Source of the DNA: Burkholderia dolosa
Lineage (GTDB): Bacteria; Pseudomonadota; Gammaproteobacteria; Burkholderiales; Burkholderiaceae
Direction: 5' to 3'
Length of the DNA: 64,000 nt
Assembly (NCBI RefSeq): GCF_902499135.1
Contig: NZ_CABVPR010000018.1
Location: forward strand, 26,099 to 90,098
The notes beneath the pieces are model-generated. The model did no database searches. It saw nothing but the letters and a program-made list of their open reading frames with translations, and had not been told where the DNA came from. Both the position numbers and the translations under genes were made by a program. Each line of letters begins with the position of its first letter. Position 1 is the stretch's first letter. Below are positions 26,953-38,093 of the stretch, in pieces.

Positions 26953-27795
26953 TCAGCCCGGCAGCCGGCCGCCGGTCGTACGTTCGATCGCGGCCAGATC
27001 GGCGAGCGATTCGACCGCGACGAAGCCGTGCGACGTCAGCAGCGTGCGCACGGCTTCGGCATGATCGTAGCCGTGCTCGATCCACAGCGTGCCGCCCGGC
27101 TTCAGGTACGTGCCGGCGCCCGCGACGATCGTGCGGATCGCGCTCAGGCCGTCGGCGTCGTCGGTGAGCGCGCCGCGCGGCTCGAAGCGCAGGTCGCCCT
27201 GCGCGAGATGCGGATCGTGCTGCGCGATGTACGGCGGATTGCTGACGATCGCGTCGAATACGGGCGCCGCGTCGAGCGCCGTGTACCAGTCGCTCTGCAG
27301 CCAGTGCAGCGGGCCGCCGGGACGATGCGGGTCGAGCAGTTTGTCCGCGTTGCGGCGCGCGACCGCGAGCGCCGCCGGCGAGCGATCGAGCGCCCAGACG
27401 CGCGCGTCCGGACGTTCGGCCGCAATCGAAACGGCGATCGCGCCGCTACCCGTGCCGAGGTCGAGCACGGCCGGATACGGCAGCCCGTCGATTGCGTCGA
27501 GCGCGGCTTCGACGAGCAGTTCGGTTTCAGGGCGCGGAATCAGCACGTCGGGCGTCACGTCGAACGGCCGGCCGAAGAATTCGCGCACGCCGACCAGTTG
27601 CGCGACCGGTTCGCCCGCCGCGCGGCGCGCTTCGAGCGCGCGGTAGCGTTCGATCGCGGCGGCGTCGAGCGGCTCGTCGCCGCGCGTGATCAGCTGCGTG
27701 CGGGTCCAGCCGAGCGCATGCGCGAGCAGCACGCGCGCATCGACCGCGTCGAGCGGCGACGCGCGCAGCAGTTCGTCGGCGGTGGTCGCGGACAT
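26953..27795 (-). CDS. prmC: PrmC, peptide chain release factor glutamine methyltransferase
   Basis: 280 residues from the ATG at 27795, with GAGG overlapping the prfA stop just upstream; a longer start at 27828 would run into prfA. DLGTGSGAIAVSIA (112-125) binds SAM, and NPPY (186-189) is the catalytic motif that positions the Gln side chain. The N-terminal helical bundle with the release-factor-recognising IPRPETE loop (87-92) is present. PrmC methylates the GGQ glutamine of RF1 and RF2. It lies 7 bases after its substrate's gene prfA. Confidence 0.96.
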   Translation of the reverse strand: MSATTADELLRASPLDAVDARVLLAHALGWTRTQLITRGDEPLDAAAIERYRALEARRAAGEPVAQLVGVREFFGRPFDVTPDVLIPRPETELLVEAALDAIDGLPYPAVLDLGTGSGAIAVSIAAERPDARVWALDRSPAALAVARRNADKLLDPHRPGGPLHWLQSDWYTALDAAPVFDAIVSNPPYIAQHDPHLAQGDLRFEPRGALTDDADGLSAIRTIVAGAGTYLKPGGTLWIEHGYDHAEAVRTLLTSHGFVAVESLADLAAIERTTGGRLPG

Positions 27796-27802
27796 CGCGG
27801 CC

Positions 27803-28885
27803 TCAGTCGGCGTCGCCGAGCGACGCAAGCAGTTCGGCCTGATGCTCGCTGACGAGCGCGCCGATCAGTTCGTCGAGATCGCCGTCCATGATCGCTTCGA
27901 GCCGGTACAGCGTCAGGTTGATCCGATGGTCGGTCATCCGGCCCTGCGGGAAGTTGTACGTGCGGATCCGCTCCGAGCGGTCGCCCGAACCGATCAGGCT
28001 CTTGCGCGTCGCTGCTTCCTTCGCGTGCTGCTCGTGGTACTGCTTGTCCTTGATGCGCGCGGCGAGCACCTTCAGCGCACGATCCTTGTTCTTGTGCTGC
28101 GAGCGATCGTCCTGGCATTCGACGACGATCCCGGTCGGGATGTGCGTGACGCGCACCGCCGAATCCGTCTTGTTGATGTGCTGGCCGCCGGCGCCCGACG
28201 CACGGAACGTGTCGATCCGCAGATCGGCCGGATTGATCTCGACTTCGCCGATCTCGTCCGCTTCCGGCATCACCGCGACCGTGCACGCCGACGTATGGAT
28301 GCGCCCCTGCGTCTCGGTGGCCGGCACGCGCTGCACGCGATGGCCGCCCGATTCGAACTTCAGACGCGAATACGCACCCTGGCCCGCGATCCGCACGATG
28401 ACTTCCTTGTAGCCGCCCAGATCCGACGGACTCTCCGACATCATCTCGACCTGCCAGCGCTGGCGTTCCGCGAAGCGCAGGTACATACGCAGCAGATCGC
28501 CGGCGAACAGCGCCGATTCGTCGCCGCCGGTGCCCGCGCGGATTTCGAGGAAGATGTTGCGGTCGTCGTTCGGATCCTTCGGCAGCAGCATCTTCTGCAG
28601 TTCGAGCTCGAGACGCGCCATCCGGTCGCGCGCGCTGCGGATCTCGTCTTCGGCGAAATCGCGCATCGACGGATCGGCGAGCAGTTCCTGCGCGGCGGTC
28701 TCGTCGCTGCGCGACTGACGCCACAGCGCGTATTGCTCGACGACCGGGCCGAGTTCCGCGTGTTCGCGCGTCAGCTTGCGATACTGGTCGAGGTCGGCCG
28801 TGACGTTTTCGCGGCTCAGCAGTTCGTTCAGTTCGGCCAGCCGAGTGGACAGCTGGTCGAGCTTGCGTTGCATGCTCGTCTTCAT
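27803..28885 (-). CDS. prfA: Peptide chain release factor 1
   Basis: 360 residues, the standard length. GGQ at 233-235 is the catalytic tripeptide that triggers peptidyl-tRNA hydrolysis. PAT at 188-190 is the PxT motif reading UAA and UAG, which separates RF1 from RF2 (SPF). The N-terminal coiled-coil domain spans about 1-100. Situated between hemA and prmC, the classic order in proteobacteria. Confidence 0.98.
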   Translation of the reverse strand: MKTSMQRKLDQLSTRLAELNELLSRENVTADLDQYRKLTREHAELGPVVEQYALWRQSRSDETAAQELLADPSMRDFAEDEIRSARDRMARLELELQKMLLPKDPNDDRNIFLEIRAGTGGDESALFAGDLLRMYLRFAERQRWQVEMMSESPSDLGGYKEVIVRIAGQGAYSRLKFESGGHRVQRVPATETQGRIHTSACTVAVMPEADEIGEVEINPADLRIDTFRASGAGGQHINKTDSAVRVTHIPTGIVVECQDDRSQHKNKDRALKVLAARIKDKQYHEQHAKEAATRKSLIGSGDRSERIRTYNFPQGRMTDHRINLTLYRLEAIMDGDLDELIGALVSEHQAELLASLGDAD

Positions 28886-28967
28886 GGTGTGGAGCGGCGC
28901 TCCCGGGCAAGGAGTATTCGGAAAGGATAGGCCGGCCTGCGGCCGGCGGCGGAGCAGCCGGGCGGCG

Positions 28968-30281
<1,314 letters not shown>

Positions 30282-30291
30282 TTAGCCCCGT

Positions 30292-30297
30292 ATTATA
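30292..30297 (-). promoter_or_regulatory. Candidate -10 box of hemA
   Basis: Consensus TATAAT on the minus strand, 26 bases before the hemA ATG. The TAA in it is the stop of the response regulator gene. No good -35 hexamer stands at 16-18 bases, so activity may need an activator, or hemA may rely partly on readthrough. Confidence 0.4.
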
Positions 30298-31054
30298 GCG
30301 GCTCGACGATTTCCTCACTCGCAGCGTAGCGCGCGTCCGCGTGACGCGGACGCGAATTTGGGGGCTCGATCGGCACGCGGTCGAGCTGGTAGCCGAAGCC
30401 ATATAGCGGCAAAAGCCGGTATCCGCGTTCCGGAAGCAAGCGCAGCTTGCTGCGCAATCGGGACGCGTGCGTGTCGAGCGTGCGCGACTTCATGTCGCGG
30501 CGACGCGCCCACACTGTTTCGAGGATATGTGCGCGCGACACCGGCCGGGACAGGTTCGCGAACAGCAACTGCGCGAACCGGAACTCCTTCGGCGTGAGTG
30601 CGACGATCGTGTTATCGAAGCGCACGAGGCTGTGCGTCGCATCGAACGCGTATTCGCCATACATTTCGCGCGAGCGGTTCGGCGGCCGCCGAACGCCTGC
30701 GCGCCGGCTCAGCGCATTCACTCGCGCCAGCAGTTCGGGCCCGCTGACCGGTCGCACGATGCAGTCGTCGGCACCCGCGTGCAGGCACGACACGATCTCG
30801 CTTTCGCGCGGCACTTGCATCACGGCGATCGCCGGCAACCCGGGCAGGATCGACTGCGCGCGCGGAATGACTTCCTCGGCCGGCTGATCGCCGGCCCAGT
30901 GGCTCGCGATCAGCATGTCGCAGGTGTCGGCGGCGAGCCATTCGAAGAATGCGGCGCTGCACGTAAACGGATGGCACACGTGACCTCCCGCAAAGAGCAG
31001 CCGGTTCAGCAGCGCAGCGTGACGCGCCTCCGGATCGATCAGAGCGATTCGCAT
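30293..31054 (-). CDS. OmpR-type response regulator with degenerate receiver domain
   Basis: 253 residues. A C-terminal winged-helix DNA-binding domain (about 130-225: LTPKEFRFAQLLFANLSRPVSRAHILETVW, then RTLDTHASRLRSKL and GYGFGYQL-like end) is intact. The receiver is not: where the phospho-acceptor Asp belongs (CDMLIASHW) there is Ser51, the acidic pair is IDPE, and the conserved Lys-Pro near 105 is Arg-Pro. It is therefore probably not controlled by ordinary phosphorylation. No histidine kinase gene is adjacent. It ends 26 bases before hemA on the same strand, so it may be cotranscribed with or regulate hemA; that link is inferred. Confidence 0.88.
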   Translation of the reverse strand: MRIALIDPEARHAALLNRLLFAGGHVCHPFTCSAAFFEWLAADTCDMLIASHWAGDQPAEEVIPRAQSILPGLPAIAVMQVPRESEIVSCLHAGADDCIVRPVSGPELLARVNALSRRAGVRRPPNRSREMYGEYAFDATHSLVRFDNTIVALTPKEFRFAQLLFANLSRPVSRAHILETVWARRRDMKSRTLDTHASRLRSKLRLLPERGYRLLPLYGFGYQLDRVPIEPPNSRPRHADARYAASEEIVEPL

Positions 31055-31225
31055 GACTGTTTCTTCAATACGGCAGCCGGTGCGCGCTTGCCATAACGCC
31101 GAGTCGGCCCCTAAACTCGAACGTTCGCGGCACCGTGCTGATCTCAGGTTCTATGAATGAATCGATGCTAGCCGCTGCTAACGTTCACGCCTATGGGACG
31201 AATCTGAATTTATAGAAGGCGTCGA

Positions 31226-31480
31226 ATGAACTGGTTTGGAATCGTTGTCCTGGGAGCGGCGGTCGGGCTGCTCGGCCGGTGGCTGCATCCGATGCGGCGC
31301 TCCGCTCGGCCCGCGTGGTGGATCGCCGTGCTCGTCGGCATTGCGGCCGCCGTTGCCGCGCGCATGGCCGGCAATCTCTCGGGACTGTTTTACGACGGCG
31401 AGACGCTCGAATGGCCGGTCTGCACCGGCGCCGCGTTCCTCGCCGTAGCCGTGACGGTCGCGCTGTCGGCTCGTCGCTGA
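31226..31480 (+). CDS. Small three-helix membrane protein of unknown function
   Basis: 84 residues. Hydrophobic segments at about 4-20, 31-50 and 66-81. The Gly-rich first helix followed by a short basic loop (GRWLHPMRRS) faintly resembles GlsB/YeaQ-type small membrane proteins, but I cannot assign it. AAGG lies 7 bases before the ATG. It precedes the Xaa-Pro aminopeptidase gene by 18 bases and may be cotranscribed. Confidence 0.72.
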   Translation: MNWFGIVVLGAAVGLLGRWLHPMRRSARPAWWIAVLVGIAAAVAARMAGNLSGLFYDGETLEWPVCTGAAFLAVAVTVALSARR

Positions 31481-31498
31481 ACGCTCTCAGGTGAAATC

Positions 31499-33311
31499 AT
31501 GAATGCCCGTCTTCCCGAAGTCTCGTCGGTGCCGGCCCGTCTCGCGCTGCTGCGCGGCGCGATGGCCCGCGAGAACCTGGCCGCCTATCTCGTGCCGTCC
31601 GCCGATCCTCATCTGTCCGAATACCTGCCCGAGCGCTGGCAGGCGCGCCGCTGGCTGTCCGGTTTCACGGGCTCGGTCGGCACGCTCGTCGTGACGGCGG
31701 ATTTCGCCGGCCTGTGGGTCGACAGCCGCTACTGGGTGCAGGCCGAAACCGAGCTCGCGGGCACGGGCGTGCAGCTGATGAAGATGACGGGCGGGCAGCA
31801 GAGCGCGCCGCACGTCGACTGGCTCGCGCAGAACGTGCCGTCCGGCGCGACGGTGGGCGTCGACGGCGCCGTGCTCGGCGTCGCGGCGGCACGCGCTGAC
31901 CGCGGCGCTCGACGCGCAAGGCATCGCGCTGCGTACCGATCTCGACTTGCTCGACGCGATCTGGCCGGAGCGGCCGGGGCTGCCCGGCGATCCCGTCTTC
32001 GAGCACGCGGCGCCGCAGGCCGACACGACGCGTGCGAGCAAGCTCGCGGAAGTGCGGCGCGCGATGCACGCGCACGGCGCGCAGTGGCATTTCGTGTCGA
32101 CGCTCGACGATCTCGCGTGGCTCTTCAATCTTCGCGGCGCCGACGTGAACTTCAATCCGGTATTCGTTGCGCACGCAATGATCGGGATCGACCGGGCGAT
32201 GCTGTTCGTCGCCGACGGCAAGGTGTCGCCGGCACTTGCCGCGTCGCTCGCGCAGGACGGCGTCGACGTGCGTCCGTACGGCGATGCGCGCGCGTCACTC
32301 GCGGCGCTGCCCGCCGGCACGACGCTGCTCGTCGATCCGCGCCGTGTGACGTTCGGCACGCTCGAAGCCGTGCCGGCCGGCGTGAAGCTGATCGAGGCGG
32401 TGAATCCGTCGACGTTCGCGAAGTCGCGCAAGACGGCCGCCGAAATCGAGCACGTACGCGTGACGATGGAACACGACGGTGCGGCGCTCGCCGAATTCTT
32501 CGCGTGGTTCGAGCAGGCGGTGAACCGCGAGACGATCACCGAGCTGACGATCGACGACAAGCTGACCGCCGCGCGTGCGCGGCGCCCCGGCTACGTGTCG
32601 CCGAGCTTCGCGACGATCGCGGGCTTCAACGCGAACGGCGCGATGCCGCACTATCGCGCGACGCCGGAGTCGCACGCGACGATCGCCGGCGACGGCCTGC
32701 TGCTCGTCGATTCGGGCGGACAGTATGTGACCGGCACGACCGACATCACGCGCGTCGTGCCGGTCGGCACGGTCGGCGACCTGCAGCGGCGCGACTTCAC
32801 GATCGTGCTGAAGGCGATGATGGCGCTGTCGCGCGCGCGGTTCCCGCGCGGCATCCGTTCGCCGATGCTCGACGCGATCGCGCGCGCGCCGATGTGGGCG
32901 GCCGGGCTCGACTACGGCCACGGCACCGGCCACGGCGTCGGCTATTTCCTGAACGTGCACGAAGGCCCGCAAGTCATCTCGCACTATGCGCCGGCCGAAT
33001 CGTACACGGCGATGGAAGAGGGGATGATCACGTCGATCGAGCCGGGTGTTTACCGGCCCGGTCAATGGGGCATCCGGATCGAGAATCTGGTCGTGAACCG
33101 CGCAGCCGGGCAGACCGAGTTCGGCGATTTCCTCGCGTTCGAGACGTTGACGCTGTGCCCGATCGACACGCGCTGCGTGCTGATCGAGATGCTGCACGAC
33201 GAAGAGCGCGCGTGGCTGAACGCGTATCACGCGACGGTGCGCGAGCGTGTCGGCCGGCACGTGAGCGGCGACGCGAAGGCGTGGCTCGACGCGCGCACGC
33301 AGCCGATTTGA
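31499..33311 (+). pseudogene. Xaa-Pro aminopeptidase (M24B), reading frame interrupted
   Basis: Begins at ATG 31499 (AGGTGA upstream) and reads as a creatinase N-domain to GVDGAVLGVAA. Between about 31883 and 31896 the coding frame shifts by +1 (or -2) and continues as LTAALDAQGIALRTDLDLLDAIWPERP to the stop at 33311. Joined, it gives about 603-604 residues. All five metal ligands are present in the second frame: VDSGG and TTDITR (Asp, Asp), GTGHGVGY (His), SIEPGVY and AFETLTL (Glu, Glu), so the catalytic domain looks intact. The original frame stays open to 33367 but becomes Arg-rich nonsense. Either a real frameshift mutation or a sequencing error in a GC-repeat; the second is quite possible. 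Confidence 0.85.
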
Positions 33312-33363
33312 CGAGCAGCACGAGCGCGGCCGGCGGGCGGCCGCGCGGCGACGAGGACAACCG

Positions 33364-33915
33364 ATGACGGATACCGCGGTGATCGTGGTCGACATGCAAT
33401 GCGGGCTGGTGCAGCGGGCGCGGCCTGCGTACCGGCTCGACGAAGTCGTGTCGGGCATCAACCGGCTGACGGCGGCCGCGCGCGCGGCGCACGCGCCCGT
33501 ATGCTTCGTGCAGCACGACGGGGACGCCGGCGACGACATCGTGCCCGGCACGCCGGGCTGGGAACTGCATGCGGCGCTGACCGTCGACGCAGGCGACTGG
33601 CGCATACGCAAGCGGATGAGCGACGCGTTCCACGATACGCCGCTCGCCGCGCAGCTCGAGCGTCACCGCGTGCGGTCGGTGCTGATCTGCGGCTATGCGA
33701 CCGAGTTCTGCGTCGATTCGGCCGCGCGCCGGGCGGCGTCGCTCGGCTATCGGACGACCGTCGTGTCGGACCTGCATACGACGAACGAGCGCGCGCACCT
33801 GTCGGCCGCACAGATCGTCGCGCATCACCACTTCATCTGGGAAAACAATTCGCTGTCGGGCAACGCCGTGACGCCGCGTCCGCTTGCCGACGTGCTCGCG
33901 ACGGAGTTTGCATGA
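33364..33915 (+). CDS. Isochorismatase-like cysteine hydrolase
   Basis: 183 residues. Catalytic triad recognisable: Asp10 in VIVVDMQ, Lys in RIRKRMSDAF and the nucleophile Cys in ICGYATEFCVDSAARRA. This is the isochorismatase/nicotinamidase fold; many members hydrolyse amides of small molecules. The non-prolyl cis-peptide region GYATEFC is well conserved. Substrate unknown. Its stop overlaps the start of the HAD gene (ATGA), so the two are translationally coupled. Confidence 0.9.
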   Translation: MTDTAVIVVDMQCGLVQRARPAYRLDEVVSGINRLTAAARAAHAPVCFVQHDGDAGDDIVPGTPGWELHAALTVDAGDWRIRKRMSDAFHDTPLAAQLERHRVRSVLICGYATEFCVDSAARRAASLGYRTTVVSDLHTTNERAHLSAAQIVAHHHFIWENNSLSGNAVTPRPLADVLATEFA

Positions 33916-34535
33916 CGATCAAGGCAGTGGTGTTCGATTTCGGCGGCGTGCTGATCGACTGGAGCCCCGAGTACCTGTACCGGAAACTGATTCCGGACGC
34001 GGACGAGCGTCGCTGGTTTCTCACGCACGTGTGCGCGATGGACTGGGTGGTGCGTCAGGACGGCGGGCAGACGATCGACGAAGGGACGAACGAACTCGTC
34101 GCGAAGTTTCCGGAGCACGAAGCGCTGATCCGCGCGTTCTATGCGCGCTGGCACGAGATGATCGGCGGCGTGCTCGACGAAGGCGCGGCGCTCGTCGAGC
34201 GGCTCGACGCGCAGCGGATGCCGCTGTTCGGGCTGACGAACTGGTCCGCGCAGACGTTTCCGTACGCATGGGAAAACTTCCCGATCCTGCGCCGCTTCAA
34301 GGACATCGTCGTGTCCGGCCACGTGAAGCTCGTGAAGCCCGATCCGGCGATCTACCGGGCCATGCACGCGCGGATCGAACCGCATCTTCCCGGCGTCGCG
34401 CCGCACGAACTGGTGTTCATCGACGACAACGCGAAGAACGCCGCCGCCGCGACCGCGCTCGGTTGGCACGGGATCCATCACACGAGCGCGGCGGCGACCG
34501 AGGCGCGGCTGCGCGAACTGGGCGCGCTCGCGTGA
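33912..34535 (+). CDS. HAD-family hydrolase (haloacid dehalogenase/epoxide hydrolase-like)
   Basis: 207 residues. The nucleophile motif is VVFDFGGVLIDW, in which the second Asp of the usual DxD is Gly, as in the YihX/epoxide-hydrolase N-terminal group. Motif II is GLTNWS, the motif III Lys is in KLVKPDPAIY, and motif IV is FIDDNAKN. The cap domain is small and helical. YihX-type members are sugar or nucleotide phosphatases, so a small-molecule phosphatase is likely. Start overlaps the isochorismatase stop by four bases; a terminator follows. Confidence 0.9.
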   Translation: MTIKAVVFDFGGVLIDWSPEYLYRKLIPDADERRWFLTHVCAMDWVVRQDGGQTIDEGTNELVAKFPEHEALIRAFYARWHEMIGGVLDEGAALVERLDAQRMPLFGLTNWSAQTFPYAWENFPILRRFKDIVVSGHVKLVKPDPAIYRAMHARIEPHLPGVAPHELVFIDDNAKNAAAATALGWHGIHHTSAAATEARLRELGALA

Positions 34536-34554
34536 GCCCGCACGGCTGAATGAA

Positions 34555-34588
34555 CGAAACCCCGCGCTGCGGGCAACGCGGGGTTTCG
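34555..34588. terminator. Terminator after the isochorismatase-HAD pair
   Basis: CGAAACCCCGCG pairs with CGCGGGGTTTCG around a 10-base loop. The T-run is short (TTT). Convergent with ettA, so it may work in both directions. Confidence 0.65.
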
Positions 34589-34698
34589 GTTCAGCAGGGC
34601 CGCTTGCGCGGCGCCCGTTCCGTTTTCCTTTTCGCCGCACGGCGGCGCCCGGCGGATTCGCGTTGCCGCGAACCGGCTGCGACCCCGCCGCCCGTCGG

Positions 34699-36366
34699 TC
34701 AGCGGCTGATCGGCTTGTAGCGGATCCGCTTCGGCTTCGCGGCTTCCTCGCCGAGGCGCGCACGCTTGTCGGCCTCGTATTCCTGGTAGTTGCCGTCGAA
34801 GAACGTGACCTGCGAATCGCCTTCGAACGCGAGGATGTGCGTCGCGATCCGGTCGAGGAACCAGCGGTCGTGCGAGATCACCATCACCGAGCCCGCGAAC
34901 TCGAGCAGCGCGTCTTCGAGCGCGCGCAGCGTTTCGACGTCGAGGTCGTTCGACGGTTCGTCGAGCAGCAGCACGTTGCCGCCGGAGATCAGCGTCTTCG
35001 CGAGGTGCAGACGGCCGCGTTCGCCGCCGGACAGGTTGCCGACGATCTTCTGCTGGTCGCCGCCCTTGAAGTTGAAGCGGCCGATGTACGCACGCGACGG
35101 CGTTTCGTACTTGCCGACCGTCAGCACGTCGGCGCCGCCGGAGATTTCCTCGAACACCGTCTTCGAGCCGTCGAGCGCATCGCGGCTCTGGTCGACGTAC
35201 GCGAGCTTCACGGTCGGGCCCGTCACGATCTCGCCCGAATCCGGCTGCTCCTTGCCGGTGATCATCCGGAACAGCGTCGACTTGCCGGCGCCGTTCGGGC
35301 CGATGATCCCGACGATCGCGCCCGGCGGAATCTTGAAGCTCAGGTTGTCGATCAGCAGGCGGTCGCCGTACGACTTGCTGACGTTCTTGAACTCGATCAC
35401 TTCATTGCCGAGGCGGTCGCCGACCGGAATGAAGATTTCCTGCGTCTCGTTGCGCTTCTGGTATTCCTGGCTGTTCAGCTCCTCGAAGCGCGCGATACGT
35501 GCCTTCGACTTCGCCTGCCGGCCCTTCGGGTTCTGGCGCACCCACTCCAGCTCCTTCTTGATCGCCTTCTGGCGCGCCGATTCCGCAGCCTCTTCCTGCT
35601 TCAGGCGCTCTTCCTTCTGGTCGAGCCAGCTGCTGTAGTTGCCCTTCCACGGAATGCCGTGGCCGCGGTCGAGCTCGAGAATCCACTCGGCCGCGTTGTC
35701 GAGGAAGTAGCGATCGTGCGTGACGGCGACGACCGTACCCGGAAAGCGCACGAGGAACTGCTCGAGCCAGTCGACCGATTCGGCATCGAGGTGGTTGGTC
35801 GGTTCGTCGAGCAGCAGCATGTCGGGCTTCTCGAGCAGCAGCTTGCACAGCGCGACGCGGCGCTTTTCGCCGCCGGACAGATGCTCGATCTTCGCGTCCC
35901 ACGGCGGCAGGCGCAGCGCATCGGCGGCCACTTCGAGCTGCTGCTCGGGGCTGCCGCCGTCGCTCGACGCGAGGATCGCCTCGTATTTCGCCTGCTCGGC
36001 CGCGAGCGCGTCGAAGTCGGCGTCCGGCTCCGCGTACGCCGCGTAGATTTCCTCGAGCTTCTTGTTCGCCTGGAATAGCTCGCCGAGGCCTTCCTCGACC
36101 GCCTCGCGCACCGTCTTGCTCGGGTCGAGCTGCGGTTCCTGCGGCAGATAGCCGATGTTCAGGTTCGGCATCGGCGTCGCTTCGCCTTCGATGTCCTTGT
36201 CGACGCCCGCCATGATGCGGATCAGCGTCGACTTGCCCGAGCCGTTCAGGCCGAGCACGCCGATCTTCGCGCCGGGAAAGAACGACAGCGAGATGTCCTT
36301 CAGGATCTGGCGCTTGGGCGGCACGATCTTGCCGACCCGGTTCATCGTGAAAACGTATTGGGCCAT
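34699..36366 (-). CDS. ettA: EttA, energy-dependent translational throttle (ABC-F ATPase)
   Basis: 555 residues with two ABC modules and no membrane segment. Walker [10 protein letters not shown] (39-47) and GPNGAGKST, signatures LSGGEKRR and LSGGERGR, Walker [13 protein letters not shown] and [12 protein letters not shown]. The charged P-site tRNA-interaction linker lies between them ([19 protein letters not shown] onward), together with the arm-like insert in the first module. This is the EttA subgroup, which binds the ribosomal E site and gates translation according to ADP/ATP ratio. Ends near the HAD-gene terminator. Confidence 0.96.
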   Translation of the reverse strand: MAQYVFTMNRVGKIVPPKRQILKDISLSFFPGAKIGVLGLNGSGKSTLIRIMAGVDKDIEGEATPMPNLNIGYLPQEPQLDPSKTVREAVEEGLGELFQANKKLEEIYAAYAEPDADFDALAAEQAKYEAILASSDGGSPEQQLEVAADALRLPPWDAKIEHLSGGEKRRVALCKLLLEKPDMLLLDEPTNHLDAESVDWLEQFLVRFPGTVVAVTHDRYFLDNAAEWILELDRGHGIPWKGNYSSWLDQKEERLKQEEAAESARQKAIKKELEWVRQNPKGRQAKSKARIARFEELNSQEYQKRNETQEIFIPVGDRLGNEVIEFKNVSKSYGDRLLIDNLSFKIPPGAIVGIIGPNGAGKSTLFRMITGKEQPDSGEIVTGPTVKLAYVDQSRDALDGSKTVFEEISGGADVLTVGKYETPSRAYIGRFNFKGGDQQKIVGNLSGGERGRLHLAKTLISGGNVLLLDEPSNDLDVETLRALEDALLEFAGSVMVISHDRWFLDRIATHILAFEGDSQVTFFDGNYQEYEADKRARLGEEAAKPKRIRYKPISR

Positions 36367-36549
36367 TTCGGTGTGAAGTCAGAAGTGGTTGAGACGGCCG
36401 CGCAGCGCGCGGGCGTGGCGGCGTCGGGTGATTCGGTACGGAGCGGCCGCGCGGTGCGCGGCGGTGTGCCGCGTGCGGCGACGCGAACGGCTATTGTACT
36501 TCGGCGCCGGCCGCCGCCGACACGGCGCGGCCGTTCGGCCAGGCCGCGT

Positions 36550-36858
36550 TCACAGCCACTCGGCGACGCCGCCGTGTCCCGAGCACGTGCCGCGCCGGTG
36601 GCGGCTGAAGCTGTACGCGCCGTCGCGGCAGCGCGCACTTGCGCCTTCGGGCACGCGGCCCGATTTCGAACGCGCGGGCGCGTGCACGCTGTCGCCGTCG
36701 CGGTTGCGATACGTATCGTGGCGGTCGAGATCGGCTTCGTCGCCGTAGCCGGGCGATGCGCGGTACGCGTGCGCCGGATCGGACAGCGGCGCGCATGCGG
36801 CGAACAGCGCGACCGACAAGGCTGCGATGCGCATCGCGCGGCGGAGCAGGGCGGGCAT
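36550..36858 (-). CDS. Small secreted DUF3761-type protein
   Basis: 102 residues. An N-terminal signal sequence (MRIAALSVALFAACAPLSDPAHA) ends near residue 31 by an Ala-x-Ala site; a lipobox-like AAC is also present. The C-terminal block GASARCRDGAYSFSRHRRGTCSGHGGVAEWL, with two Cys and several His, is the DUF3761 motif, related to excalibur-like small Cys-rich domains. Function unknown; expected in the periplasm. Stands alone between ettA and a lysR gene. Confidence 0.8.
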   Translation of the reverse strand: MPALLRRAMRIAALSVALFAACAPLSDPAHAYRASPGYGDEADLDRHDTYRNRDGDSVHAPARSKSGRVPEGASARCRDGAYSFSRHRRGTCSGHGGVAEWL

Positions 36859-36981
36859 GGTCTTCTCGGGATGTTGTTATCGGACGGCGCGATGGCCGTG
36901 GGCTGCATGTTAGCGGATCGGCAGACGAGCGGGATCAGCGAACCGTCGCGGAGCGGCCGCCGCGCGTGCTGCCGGAGCGCG

Positions 36982-37899
36982 CTACGTCGTGCCGGACATC
37001 GACGCCGCGTCGTCTGCCCGCGCGGCGTCGAGTATCCATTCGCGAAACGCGGCGACCTTGTTCCGTTCCGCATGATGCGGCGGGTAGACGAGGTAGTACG
37101 CGAAATCGTCGAGCCGTGCGACGTCGGCGAGCTGCACGAGCCGGCCGTCCGCGAGCTCGCCGCGCACCATCGCGGCCGGCAGCAGCCCGGCGCCTTGCCC
37201 GGCGACGATCGCCTGCAGCAGCAGGCTCGCATCGTCGAACGCGGGGCCGCGCGGCGGGCCGAAGTCGTCGATCCGCTGCGCGTCGAACCAGACGTGCCAG
37301 CCTTTGCGCTCGGCATCGTGCAGATGCGGCCAGCTGACGAGGTCGGCCGGCGTGCGCGGCATGCCGAGCCGTGCGACGAGGTCCGGCGACGCGAGCGCGA
37401 CGATCTCCACCGTCAGCAGGTGCTCGCTGCACAGGCCGACGTAGCGGCCGAGGCCGTGGCGGATCGCGACGTCCACGCCGTCGCGCGCGAAATCCGCCAA
37501 TGCATGGCTCGCGACGATCTGCAGGTCGATGTCCGGACATGCGTGCCGGAACTGGCCAAGACGCGGCACCAGCCACGCGGATGCGAAAAACGGCGTGACG
37601 CTGACCGTCAGCACGCCGCTGTCGGCCGCGCCGGACACGCGCTGCGACGCATCGGCGATCTGCCGGAACGCGTTGCGCACGGGCGGCAGGTAGTCGCGAC
37701 CCGCGGCCGTCAGCAGGATGCCGCGGTTCACGCGTTCGAACAGCTGCACGCCGAGATGCGTCTCGAGCGTGCGGATCATCTGGCTCACCGCGCCCGGCGT
37801 GACCGACAGTTCTTCGGCGGCGGACTTCACCGACAGGTGGCGAGCGGCGGCCTCGAATGCGCGCAGCGCGTTCAGCGGCGGCAGGCGGGAACGGTTCAT
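36982..37899 (-). CDS. LysR-family transcriptional regulator, GcvA-like
   Basis: 305 residues. A winged helix-turn-helix at about 8-65 (LNALRAFEAAARHLSVKSAAEELSVTPGAVSQMIRTLE) and a LysR substrate-binding domain of the GcvA type (VSVTPFFASAWLVPRLGQF). The start MNRSRLPPLNALRAF is the usual one. Divergently placed 194 bases from an MFS transporter gene, which it most likely regulates. The spacer is AT-rich near the lysR start, as expected for a shared control region; I could not single out a T-N11-A box with confidence. Confidence 0.92.
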   Translation of the reverse strand: MNRSRLPPLNALRAFEAAARHLSVKSAAEELSVTPGAVSQMIRTLETHLGVQLFERVNRGILLTAAGRDYLPPVRNAFRQIADASQRVSGAADSGVLTVSVTPFFASAWLVPRLGQFRHACPDIDLQIVASHALADFARDGVDVAIRHGLGRYVGLCSEHLLTVEIVALASPDLVARLGMPRTPADLVSWPHLHDAERKGWHVWFDAQRIDDFGPPRGPAFDDASLLLQAIVAGQGAGLLPAAMVRGELADGRLVQLADVARLDDFAYYLVYPPHHAERNKVAAFREWILDAARADDAASMSGTT

Positions 37900-38093
37900 T
37901 CAGTTTTTCTAAATCGAAAGGCCGACGAAATATCGTTTGAGGCGCTGTACACGCGCGAGTAACGTGGGAACGTCGGATCGCGTTGCCGACGTCGCCGTGG
38001 CGGCGGGCGATGCGATCAACATAGTTCAACTATATCCGTGGCGCAAATCCGGACGCCGCCATGGCGGCCGGTACGCCCGGGAGGAGCATCGTG

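Noticed and set aside
31947-33311. Separate 454-residue aminopeptidase gene starting at 31947
   Set aside because: The N-terminal creatinase domain is present just upstream in another frame with its own ribosome site; the ATG at 31947 has none. One frameshifted gene explains both pieces better.
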